Below, in pieces: positions 55,057-64,000 of a DNA stretch of 64,000 bases. The DNA comes from Euptelea pleiosperma (lineage: Eukaryota > Streptophyta > Magnoliopsida > Ranunculales > Eupteleaceae). The DNA is taken from assembly GCA_035048495.1 (NCBI GenBank), contig CM068541.1, forward strand, positions 4,099,929 through 4,163,928. Direction: 5' to 3'. Both the position numbers and the translations under genes were made by a program. Position 1 is the first letter of the stretch. Each line of letters opens with the position of its first letter. A model generated the notes under the pieces. The model was not told the DNA's origin and did not search any database. It saw only the letters and a list, made by a program, of their open reading frames with translations.

Positions 55057-58000
55057 TCAAGAGCTGATTTTGTTATTGCTACTGGTGGGGTTGCCACTAC
55101 TGTTGTTGATGTTGGCATTGATGGCATTATTGTTGTTTGTTTGATGAGCACCGCCCATGATGGAGGTGATAGCCGCAGCTAGAGCTGCCGTGAAGTTCGG
55201 ATCAGCCGTGATGGCGGCTGTTGCTGCATTCACTGTGTCAACCAATGAGGGGTTCTGCACTTGGTTCTGCAGTGGCGGTGGTGGTTGATGGTGGGTGAAT
55301 TGGACTGAACCCAGGTCCTGTGAGACCTGAAGGCCGGAGAATTTCGACTGGTTATAGAGGGCCTGGTTGAAGATTTGTGGCATTGGCTGGGCTGATTGGT
55401 TTGGGAAGGGGACTTGGAATTGGGTAGGTGGCCTTTGGTATTGTAATGGGTTGGGAGTGTGGGTAAGGTCCAATGTGACCGTTGGAAATGGAGCGGATGC
55501 GGAGATTGTTGCCATGCTTGATGAGCAAGGGAGAAGTGTCCTTGCAAGGAAATTCGAGTTCATTAGTCCGTCGGCACTTGACATCGATCCGGAGAGTAGC
55601 ATAGTCGCTGCTGCTGATGTGGTCGACGCCATCGCCATAGCTGCTGGAGGGAGTGGATGATTGTGATTGCCTTCATAGGTGGTTATTAAGACACTTCGGT
55701 CCTCGGCACATCTTTGAACCTATCAGATATACCATAATTCGGATTAATTTCATACTACATTTTGATTGATATATATAATCACATTTCAGTATTTAGGAAC
55801 CTACTTGTTTGCGAACGGGACATCCAGCTGCCATGGTACATCGATAATAAGCTCGTGGGCACGGGTTCCCTTTCGCCATCTTCTGCCCATACTTTCTCCA
55901 TTGGCATCCATCAGTGATCTGAAACAGATAAATTTTGAATTAATCAAACAGTGAACTTGATAATTGAGACAATTAACTCGAAATTAATTCACACGATAAC
56001 CGTTTTTATTACTTACCATGGGTGCTTCTGATCGTGCTCGAACTGAGACGCGGGCTTTCCTCATAGTGGCTTCTGTGGATTGATCGACATTCTTTGAGGA
56101 ATTCAATTTAGGGACTTTGTTAGGAACCCAACCTTGGTCTGGGCTCTCTTCCCTGCCAATTCCTCTACCATCCCCGAAATCACTCTTATGTTGATCAAAC
56201 GGAACGATTTCGTTGTTACCACCATTCTTTTGTTGCAGGTATTCCTTCGACACGACTTCTATATTGTTCTGAGGTGACCTCGAGCGATCATGGCTTCTGC
56301 CTTCCGATGATGACTGAGAAGGTTCATCGGTTTCGGCAGCTGCGGCAAGGCCTAAATCCATGAACTGTCTTGGCACCATTGATCCAACATCATGTTTCTT
56401 ATCTTCTACCTTTCCATCTATCGTCTGAACAAACCCAAAGTGAAACCAAGTTAATCACTTAGTTACTCTTAAATTTTAAATTCAACCAACCATAACCGTT
56501 GATATTAAGCTGTTGAGTGTAATGTTTTATAACTCGAAATCGAGTCAACTAGATGTCTCGCAAGTCAAAGCAGGTGAGTCATTAAATTTAGAAAATTTTT
56601 GACATACCCCCCATGTTATCTTTAAAATTAGACATACCCCCCAACATTTGAAAAAGCTGATATACCCCCTATGACTCGGTCCAATGTCATTTGATCAGTG
56701 TTGACCCGAGTTGATTACCAAATTTTGTATTAAAGGACGAAAGTGCCCTTGTCTTCAACCTTAGAACAAAGGTTTGGGCCAAAACCCAACCCCCAAATCA
56801 AACAGCTGTGGTGGGTGGACGACCAAGAGATGCCAATGTGTTGGTCGATCCCCCATCACCGGCAACCAACCCACCGGAGTCTCATGGTCAGCCGGTCACC
56901 ACTCTGGTAACAATTTAAAACCAAGGTTAAAAAAAACCCTTAAAACATACAATTTCAGTTCTAAAAAATTTTCATTAACAAAAATGAAAAACAAGAATAA
57001 GAGTGCAATTTATATTTTAAACTTTTCGATACATGGATTTTGGAAAGACAGGTTCTCTCAATTTTCTATTTTCATTCTTCTATAATAAAATCTATAAAAC
57101 GAAATCTCATTCCCTCAATAATTTTATCTATTTTTATGGGGCTTTTTCTTCTCAATTTTACTTAATTTATAAAAAAAAAAATTGTGATTTTTTGACTCAC
57201 GAGTCGAGTCGGCCTAATTTTTAAGTAGATTCGTCGAATCGGTAGTGATCCAATTACTAGTAGGGGTGTCAATTTTACCCGATTTAACCGGAACCGAATA
57301 GGAACCGGAACCGAAAACACCGGTTCCGGTACCACATTTTTGGGAATCGATTAAAAAGAACCAGAACCGGAAACTAATGGTTACGGTTCCGGTACTCTAA
57401 TATGGAACCGAAACCGATAAGAACCGGAACCGAACCGATAAGAACCGGAACCGATATATAAATATAGTGTAAAAATTCTCATATTACCAAGATTGGACCC
57501 GTTATACCCGAAACTGGAACTGGAACCGACAAAAACTACATAATCGGTTCCGGTTCTGGTACCATCACTTTGAGAACCGGAACCGATAAGTACCCGAACC
57601 GATAAGAGCCGGAACCGTTAGTTCCGGTTCTGGTCACCTTAGGAACCGAACCGGAACCGACCCGTTGACACCCCTAGTTACTAGGCAGAGCCTACTCGAA
57701 TTAAGTTTGAGTTCTGAGTCGAGTCGTTGGCGAGTTTAAAACCTATTTTTAGCAATGTTTTCATACACGGACCCGTCATTGAACCCGTCATTGAACCGGT
57801 CAAGGGACTGGGTCATCAGTTCAACCAGACTGGATCAACCCGCCACATGGCAACTCTTTGGGGACCACTGGCCCATGAATGTTTTGCCCATTCCACGGTG
57901 GACCACCCTGGGTCACTGGTTCAACCCGTGTTCAGGTCAGCCGGGTCACTAGTTCAACCGGCCGGGTCGAGTGGGTTACAAGAATTAGAATGGTTTTTTC

Positions 58001-58914
58001 ATATATTGCTGGGTCGGGATCAACCCAACCCGGTTTTGTGACCGGGTCACTGGTTCAACCGGCCGGCCCGGGCTGGGTTTAATAACATTGATTTTTAGGT
58101 TAATTAAAGTAAAATTACCTCGTGCTCTTCAGTTTTGCGATTCTGCTGTTGCATCACTGTTACGAGATGCATCTGTAGAGCAGTATAGTTGTTGCTCACT
58201 TGACTAAGCATCCCTTTCAACTTCTGGTTCTCTGCGTTCATCCGGTCGAGCTCGGCTTGCAGGGCTGCCAGCTGAAACAAGCGTAATTCTTAATTGGGTA
58301 CTCTTGAAACAGCAAAATATAAACAAAAAATCCAAACCCAGATGATAAATCCATCATGGAATTATCGGGTTTCCATTTTCTTACCTCGTTCCTGCCTCTT
58401 TTGTCCTCCCCGTTGGGCGATATCCCATCGTCCACTATCGATTGGTCGCTACCCGTGTTTGCAGTAAGAAGGTTTAAACCAGTCTATAAATTGAAGAAAT
58501 AAAAACATTAATTCAGAATAATCAAACACGTACGTTTAATTTAGTAAAAAAATTTGTGTTTTTTTTTTCAGGTGGGTTGCTTACGTTTACGTCATAAAAC
58601 CTTGGGGCGGACCCGCCATGAGAATCCTCCTTCTTGATGTCTATACTTGATGCCTTCTTGTGGAAATCTTGGAACCGGTTTTCTTCAGAAAAGAAATCCA
58701 TCTCATCAACAACTACCCGTTTCTGGTCAGACGACAATGGAGCAACTTGCATAGAGAAGTCGATATCCGAGAACTGGTTACTCCTAGAGTCCATGAGATC
58801 GAATTTGCGCTTGAGATGATTGGCTTGCAGAAATGAATTGATCACAGACGTGGGTTTGTTTATTAAGAATCTGATCGGATCAGAATCAATGGTGAGTCCT
58901 CCTCCTCTGTCCAT
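55057..58914 (-). CDS. WRKY transcription factor, group IIb
   Basis: Six exons on the minus strand: 58914-58585, 58483-58385, 58271-58119, 56424-56017, 55918-55805, 55719-55057. All are in phase 0, giving 588 residues. A coiled-coil region (exon 3, residues 144-194, [20 protein letters not shown]) comes before the single WRKY domain. The WRKY domain has WRKYGQK (337-343), then CTMAAGC and HNH, a C-X5-C...H-X-H zinc finger. The intron in the finger falls between PVRKQ and VQRC, the position that marks groups IIa and IIb. The long acidic/Ser-rich N-terminal half and the Ala-rich, Asn-rich C-terminus fit group IIb (WRKY6/31/42 relatives). Family role: binds W-box TTGAC DNA and regulates stress, phosphate and senescence genes. 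Intron 3 is enlarged by transposons. Confidence 0.97.
56590..57180. mobile_element. Right-truncated copy of the long-TIR MULE (WRKY intron 3)
   Basis: Starts with AATTTTTGACATACCCCCC and continues GACTCGGTCCAATGTCATTT, CGAAAGTGCCCTTGTCTTCA and ATCACCGGCAACCAACCCAC, matching the element at 52918-53773 but with the interior in the opposite sense. The right inverted arm is absent. Borders are approximate. It is about one third of the intron. Confidence 0.7.
57261..57676. mobile_element. hAT-like MITE (TAGGGGTGTCAA), WRKY intron 3
   Basis: Ends TAGGGGTGTCAATTTTAC and the complement of TAGGGGTGTCAACGGGTCGG. Flanking 8-mers ATTACTAG (57253-57260) and GTTACTAG (57677-57684) agree at 7 of 8. The inside is a dense run of GAACCGGAACCGATAA variants. 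Such ends and 8-bp duplications are typical plant hAT MITEs. Confidence 0.87.
57753..58090. mobile_element. hAT-like MITE, family CAATGTT, copy 2 (WRKY intron 3)
   Basis: A 338-bp element starting CAATGTTTTCATACACGG and ending GGGTTTAATAACATTG. It has a perfect 8-bp duplication ATTTTTAG (57745-57752 and 58091-58098). It lies only about 28 bases from the donor of exon 3. Same family as 16336-16679, opposite orientation. Confidence 0.88.
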
Positions 58915-59118
58915 AAATCAAAAAACAAAGAAGAGAGGGGGGAGAGACAGACGAGAGATAAGGGTGTAAAGTCTGAAGTTTTGTATCGGTGCAATGGGCT
59001 GGGGATTAAATAGGGTTCGGAATCTTCGGATTCGGAAGGAGACTAATGGGTTGAAAAAATGGAGAGATTTCAGGAAACGTCAGACAGTACGTCAGAGTGA
59101 CAGCTTGCAGTTAGGGGC

Positions 59119-59365
59119 CACGTGGAAGGAGAGCGGGCTTCGTCCCTCGTTCGTTTCGTCTACTTTTCTTCACAATGTCGTTTGACTAATTCATAGATCC
59201 ACCGTCCCGATTGGCCCGGCGCACTCCACGTGAGGTGAGAAGGGAGCCAGTCAACGAATTTGACGGCAACTCTGTGTGACGACTTGGTGGGGCCCACCTG
59301 CCTTTGACTGACCACGCAGGAGCAGGACTGCCATTTCTTCAGATCAGGGCTGGTATAAAGTTGAC
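59119..59365 (-). promoter_or_regulatory. W-box and G-box cluster upstream of the WRKY gene
   Basis: TTGAC cores lie at 59182-59186, 59260-59264, 59304-59308 and 59361-59365 (plus strand), and GTCAA (the complement) at 59250-59254. CACGTG boxes lie at 59119-59124 and 59227-59232. All lie 200-450 bases before the ATG at 58914. W-box clusters commonly allow WRKY genes to regulate themselves or each other. Function here is inferred. A TATA-like TATTTAA (minus strand, about 59006-59012) lies near 95 bases before the ATG. Confidence 0.5.
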
Positions 59366-59414
59366 TAACACCTCGTGGGACCGATTCCCTCGCTTAGACT
59401 TTTAGCGTTATTCA

Positions 59415-59782
59415 GACTAGAACTTTGCTGACCGGTGTCGGTCAGCAAAGTTTCTGACCGACTAAAATAAGAGACACGTGAAATACTCATAGAGGACGCT
59501 GACCGTACGTATGTTTAGCCAATCCCTAGGTAGACCTACAAACCACCAAAAATCAGACTGATAAGTGCTTTTGACAATTTGGATCTTTGTAAATGGTCAA
59601 TAACGCTAATATTCCACAGTTGAAAATCAACCCATGAGAACGACTCCAATCCAACGTTTAGAAAATCACTAATCAGGAAATTTTTGGTCTGCATGTCCAT
59701 ATAGGGTTGGGCCAAACATCCATACTGTCAGCATCCTCTAAGAGTGTGCCACGTGTGTAGTCCCGTGAGCAAAGTTCTACTC
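59415..59782. mobile_element. MULE-type MITE, family C
   Basis: Ends GACTAGAACTTTGCTGAC and GAGCAAAGTTCTACTC, with near-perfect 9-bp flanks CGTTATTCA (59406-59414) and AGTTATTCA (59783-59791), 8 of 9. The core (GTATGTTTAGCCAATCCC, then GGTAGACCTACAAACCAC, then AAATCAGACTGATAAGTG) is the one found in family A and D, but the termini differ. An extra hairpin CTTTGCTGACCGG/CGGTCAGCAAAG lies at the left end. It sits about 500 bp upstream of the WRKY gene. Confidence 0.85.
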
Positions 59783-59794
59783 AGTTATTCATAC

Positions 59795-60553
59795 TTGATT
59801 AAATCCATAATGTGGATCTGAATCCAAGTTTCTCTCAGGTCAATTCTGTTCCACTTAATCCTTCTTTCATGGCGAAACATATCTTTCTGACTAAGGAATG
59901 GAAAATCTTTCTCCAGGCAAATTTTCATCAACGGCTCGCCACACCCCATCACGAGGGATACACGGTAGTCGAAACCCCTTAACAATTTAATAAAATAGCC
60001 CCCAACCTATCAAATTAAATGTATATATAACCTAGCTAAATAAAACTTAAGAAAAAAGAAATTATTAAGATTTCTTGAATATTTCCTTGATAGATATAAA
60101 TGCATGTTGGGGGTGGGCCGCATTATTTGAACTTTGAAGAGAGAAGTCAAATGATCTCCGGATCCCCACGTTACGAGTTTCTTCCAGTCACGTTCCTTTC
60201 AGTTTCACCACTTGATCGATCGATCCTTTCAAACTTCTACGTCTCTCTTCGTTGAACTTCAGCCTCAATCACCAAAAAAAAGTAAAAACTTTGGAAACCA
60301 TATGGATTTTATTATGTTTTTATCTAAATATATACTCGATCGTCAGCGACAGACGTGACTCTATAATATGTTTTCTTTCTAGGAAAAATAAATATATACA
60401 AAGTATCCGCATCTTTTCTTTATCAAGACCAAGACCAAAACCAGTCAAAACTGTTGAATGATCTGATCAAGAAGGACGTACGATAGCCTTCAATGCACGT
60501 TTAAGGGTTTGTGATGGGGCAGCAGTGAGATCTCACTTGAAAGATTAACCATA
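59795..60553. other. Intergenic, no gene seen
   Basis: No protein or RNA feature is recognised. There is a run of GATCGATCGATC near 60214. AT-rich throughout. Confidence 0.45.
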
Positions 60554-60556
60554 TAA

Positions 60557-60720
60557 TCTATATAACAAGTGACAATGGTTGTCTTCCCACTTATATTCTT
60601 CTTATAGGCTTTGATAAAAAAGGGTTGAGATCTTATCTCCCAACTGGACGGTTGATCTCAGCCACTCACATCCAATTTTGGCAAATGCTTTGTCAGGGAG
60701 TGCCATGAGCACGGGTGATA
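60557..60720 (+). mobile_element. Helitron-like short element, copy 4 (3' end decayed)
   Basis: Starts TCTATATAACAAGTGACAAT after an A and continues GGTTGTCTTCCCAC, TAGGCTTTGATAAAAAAG, ACGGTTGATCTCAGCCACTC and AGTGCCATGAGCACGGGTGA. The final CTAG end is not visible. The body aligns with copies 1-3. Confidence 0.7.
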
Positions 60721-60724
60721 TTTT

Positions 60725-61010
60725 TTGATTGTCCAAAAGAATGTGATGATGTATCATATGGTTACAATCATTTGTTATCGAATGGGTGGACCCCAATTAT
60801 ATCATCTCTACTTGGGGCAATACAATATTTAAGTATTCTGTATTTGTATTAAATAATGAACACATGTTTAGGTTTGTGATTCATGTGGAAAGTAATGGAG
60901 AGGAGGAAAAAGGTGATAAAAGAAGATTCCATTCAAACTTATAGCCCCCAAAGAACAAGTAAAAGTTATAAGAAGTCCATACGTTTGGCTCTTTGAGGTC
61001 CTATAAAAAA
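60725..61010. other. Intergenic, no gene seen
   Basis: Nothing recognisable in this short stretch. Confidence 0.4.
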
Positions 61011-61014
61011 AAAG

Positions 61015-61330
61015 TAAAACTTAGAGGATACTGCACTATGAGCAATGTGGCACACTCTTTGAGGATTCTGACCGTATGGATGTTTGGCCAATCCCTATGT
61101 GGACCTATAAACCAAAAATCAGCCTGATTAGTGATTTCTAGCTTTGGATTGGAGTTATTTTCATGGGTTGATTTCGACCGTGTGATTTTAAGCATTATTG
61201 ACCATTATTTAAGGTACAAAGATCCAAATGTTTGAAATCACTAATCAGGCTGATTTGTGGGTTGTAGGTCCACATAAGGATTGTAAAAACGTCCATACGT
61301 ACGGTCTGAGTCCTCTAACGGACTGTCTTG
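61015..61330. mobile_element. MITE, family D (shared-core)
   Basis: Left part AGTAAAACTTAGAGGATACT, then ATGGATGTTTGGCCAATCCC, TGTGGACCTATAAACCAA, AAATCAGCCTGATTAGTG; right part AATCACTAATCAGGCTGATT, GTAGGTCCACATAAGGATTG, CGTCCATACGTACGG. Arms are inverted over about 60 bp. The true ends and duplication are unclear, since the right terminus does not match the left. Confidence 0.65.
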
Positions 61331-61339
61331 ATTGATCCT

Positions 61340-62545
61340 ACTCATCGGATTCAGATTGAGGGATGATCCGTTGTTCACTAATGTACTGTAGGAACTAATT
61401 AATGTACCCTATCAATTATTACCGTCTGATTAGGGTAGGGCCCAATCAGACGTAGCTACCATACATGTATTCTCGTTGAGTGAAAAAGGAACACCTTTCA
61501 TTGTCCGCCATCCACGTTACAATTTTCAAATAAGAAAAAAGAAGACTGATCAAGACCCTTATTTATTTTCTTCCATCACCGACCACCTATTGCAACCATT
61601 GATCATACGTTCTTTCTTTCTAAAAGTTTTCTCTGTTTCAAATTCTACAAGCACGAATGAACCCATTAGAGGGCGGTCGACCACTTTTAGTAGAAAAGAT
61701 GGCTTCATTTTTTTTATTTATCCTGACATGTTTTGATTCAGGGTTCTGGCACTTATAGTCCTTAACCCGTGGATAGGTCGCGCTTAACTATAAGTCCCGG
61801 ACGCTGATCAAAAAGTAGCAGGATAAAAAAAAAAAAAAAAAAGTTTGAGCTGAAGCTCGCCACATGGGAAGAGGATGATGATCTGCAACTTTTGTAAGAA
61901 ACCCTTGTTGGAAATTTCTCTCCTCTGTCGGATAAACAAAACCTTTTCCCTATATTTTAGATTCCATCGATCAAAAATAAAATAAAAGTAAAAGATTTGA
62001 GGAAGAATAAGTAAGTTTGACAAATTTTATTTCTTCCGAAAAAACAGGATGAAAAAGAAGGGTGGACTACTAAACAAGAGTAAAGAACGTCCACGTCGGT
62101 GAACTAAATGCCTGACCGGAACGTGGAGAAATGGAAGGACGGTAAGGTGGAACAGTGAAGAATAAAGAAAGAAAAAGGTGTTGGCCATGGCGGTGGGACT
62201 TAAAAATACTTTTCGTACAGCCGGGAAGACGCAAACATACTTATCAGTGTTCACACAATATACCCTTGATTGAAAGATTTTGATTTTCTAGTCTTCGAAG
62301 CTAACGTCTTTTAAGTAAAACATCGCTTTCAACACCTTTGAATTCAATATAAAAGCTTGATCCATTAATAAAACCATCAATTTTTCAAACTTCAATCACA
62401 TTTCTTGACCCACAAATCAATTCCAATCTCCTTTCCCCCCCCTCTTTTTAGAGTAATAATCACTTTTGTCGACGTAACTGTAAACTTGTCCTCGTACTCC
62501 TTTTCTCAACCCCCGTCTTTCAAATCAAATCGTGTGAGAAATGTT
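61340..62545. other. Intergenic, no gene seen
   Basis: A long A run lies near 61827-61843. A 75-86-residue frame set has no domain. The plus strand at 62000-62260 is purine-rich and the minus strand carries T/C-rich leader-like sequence, but no gene follows. Confidence 0.45.
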
Positions 62546-62550
62546 GCACC

Positions 62551-63147
62551 CTTTGGATTCGTTTTTTATCAAATGGAGGAGAGCATGGAAGGGGCCCACT
62601 TCCTATCATCTTCCACCCACTCTTCCCTGTAGACGTGGAAGATGAGAGTAAAACTTGTGTCACAAGATGTTGTGACGGAAGCCGGTCACAGCACTCAATA
62701 CGAGCCACGTAACACACGATCAGAGGCCACTGACAGTATGGATGCTTGGCCAGTCCCTCGGTGGACCTACAAACCAAAAATCAGCCTGAATAGTGATTTA
62801 CAACCTTTGGATTTGTGCACCCAAAAAACGCTCAATAATGCTCAAATTCCTACCGTTAAAATCAATCCATGAAAATAACTTCAATCGAATCGGTAAGAAA
62901 TCACGAATCAGGCTGATTTTTTGTGTACCGGTCCACCGATGGACTGGCCAAACATCCATACGGTCATCGTCCTCTAATAGTGTGCCACGTGGCTTCGAAT
63001 TGAGTGCTGTGACCGGCTTCCGTCGCAACATCTTGTGACACAAGTTTTACTCTCATCTTCCACGTTTACAGGGAAGAGTGGGTGGAAGATGATAGGAAGT
63101 GGGTCCCTTCCATGCTCTCCTCCATTTGATCAAAATCGAATCCAAAG
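62551..63147. repeat. Long near-perfect inverted repeat (about 600 bp) containing MITE A copy 3
   Basis: The left arm starts CTTTGGATTCG and runs TCAAATGGAGGAGAGCATGG, CCACTTCCTATCATCTTCCA, GACGTGGAAGATGAGAGTAA. The right arm, read as complement, repeats this almost base for base to GAATCCAAAG near 63147. Inside is family A from GAGTAAAAC at 62646 to GTTTTACTC at 63052. The outer extension (about 95 bp on each side) is absent in copies 1 and 2. Each arm is about 240 bp. Confidence 0.85.
62646..63052. mobile_element. MULE-type MITE, family A, copy 3
   Basis: Same ends (GAGTAAAACTTGTGTCAC) and core as copies 1 and 2, 407 bp. The flanking sequences are inverted copies of each other rather than a direct duplication, so the usual 9-bp signature is missing here. 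Confidence 0.8.
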
Positions 63148-63151
63148 ATCT

Positions 63152-63590
63152 GATGGTGACCTGTAAGGATATTATCGTGACGCGTAGACCTGTTTGATAA
63201 AAAAAAAAATCTAGAATATTATTAATCACTTATTTAAGTGTTATTTACATGTACAAGTTACAGCTAGCTAAAGAGGGTGGGCTTATGTTTTCAAGCGTCA
63301 AGTCTTCACCCACATGAATTTTTATTCTATTTTATTGATTTATTTAAGGGAATGGATGTGAGAGTTGATTATAAATTGTTTATTGTTTTAAAGTCTCCTT
63401 TGTTTATTATATCATATCATTAAGTCAAAATAATGTAATTAAGTGGGGAGCATGTTTATTGATTGTAACCATTCACTTGGTTGACCCCCAACCCTTTTTA
63501 TAATCTAGAAATCAAATCCATCTAACCTTGGTTCAAAAAAATAGTTACAAGAACAGTATCACTCTAACTAGTGGCGGGCCCTAGGATTTT
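63152..63590. other. Intergenic, no gene seen
   Basis: AT-rich. A run of A lies near 63200-63210. No feature recognised. Confidence 0.4.
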
Positions 63591-63597
63591 GTTAAAT

Positions 63598-63880
63598 GGG
63601 GCACAATCAATTGAGTAGAACCTTGTACTTCACGGGCGAAGACGCAAAGGAAATTGTACGACGACGTAGGCTAGAAGAAAATGAAAAACTGAGGGGGCAC
63701 AATCAATTGAGTAGAACCTTGACCTTCACGGGCGAAGACGCAAAGGAAATTGCACGATGTAGGCTAGAAGAAAATGAAAAACTGAGGGGGCACAATCAAT
63801 CGAGTAGAACCTTGAACTTCACGAGCGAAGACGAGAAGGAAATTACACGACGTAGGCTGAAGATAAGAAAAATTGAGGGA
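63598..63880 (+). repeat. Three-unit minisatellite with an open frame
   Basis: Three units start with GGGGCACAATCAATTGAGTA or a close variant (about 63598, 63694 and 63787), so the lengths are 96 and 93 bases, both multiples of three. One frame remains open through all units and would read GHNQLSRTL, FTGEDAKEI, RRRLEENEKLR in each. The unit looks protein-like (charged, helical) but no start context, gene or domain is recognised. Confidence 0.7.
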
Positions 63881-63910
63881 GAACTAAACATGAAAACCCA
63901 TGAAATATGA

Positions 63911-64000
63911 AAACCACTCTAATTCAATGCTTAGAAATCACTAATCAAGCTAATTTTTGGTATGTATGTCCATTTAGAGTTGGGCCAAACATCCATACGA
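63911..64000. mobile_element. Partial MITE core at the window end
   Basis: AAATCACTAATCAAGCTAAT, then ATGTCCATTTAGAGTTGGGC, then CAAACATCCATACGA is the right half of the shared MITE core. It is cut by the end of the window, so the terminus is not visible. Confidence 0.6.

Noticed and set aside
55230..55660. Frames overlapping WRKY exon 6 on both strands
   Set aside because: They are shadows; the chosen frame continues the zinc finger (VQRCAEDRS) after a proper acceptor.

Overview
The window is nuclear DNA from a flowering plant. Genes are intron-rich with GT-AG borders, and every recognisable protein is a standard plant family: a plant BAP31-like protein, SLAH-type anion channels, a single-exon plant MAPKKK, a phytepsin with a plant-specific insert, and a group IIb WRKY factor. 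The DNA between genes is AT-rich and packed with short non-autonomous transposons. The species cannot be fixed from the sequence; a woody dicot or magnoliid would fit, but that is a guess.

Layout: 1-4.3 kb holds microsatellites and MULE-type MITEs. A two-exon BAP31-like gene (+) lies at 4517-8083, and a broken copy of the start of its second exon lies 1 kb downstream. A LINE remnant (10.2-10.8 kb) and a tandem repeat (11.9-12.3 kb) follow. Two tandem SLAC1/SLAH-family channel genes (-), about 8.5 kb apart, lie at 13562-15589 and 22263-24104; between them are AT-rich DNA, a hAT-like element and an unidentified exon-like open frame. An intronless MAPKKK (-) at 29103-30428 has three perfect CACGTG boxes upstream. 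From 30.7 to 37.1 kb the DNA is almost wholly MITEs and old repeats. A 13-coding-exon phytepsin gene (-) fills 38056-45497, with a further noncoding first exon near 46.5 kb; its intron 8 holds Helitron-like elements. From 46.6 to 54.3 kb lie two hAT-like elements with perfect 8-bp target duplications, a MULE nested inside another MULE, and another Helitron-like copy. A six-exon group IIb WRKY gene (-) occupies 55057-58914, with three transposons in its third intron. The last 5 kb holds W-boxes, more MITEs, a roughly 600-bp near-perfect foldback and a minisatellite with an open reading frame.

I could rebuild six complete protein-coding genes with in-phase splice sites: BAP31-like 221 aa, SLAH copies 371 and 362 aa, MAPKKK 441 aa, phytepsin 515 aa and WRKY 588 aa. 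They do not form an operon or an obvious pathway cluster. The anion channels, the MAPKKK and the WRKY belong to families often tied to abscisic-acid or stress signalling, but their nearness here is probably chance.

The most unusual material is in the transposons. Several MITE families with different ends share one internal core. A compact Helitron-like family recurs. Many insertions still have readable target-site duplications (9 bp for MULE-like, 7/8 or 8/8 bp for hAT-like elements). I found no convincing new biochemical system. All identities are by eye, without database searches.
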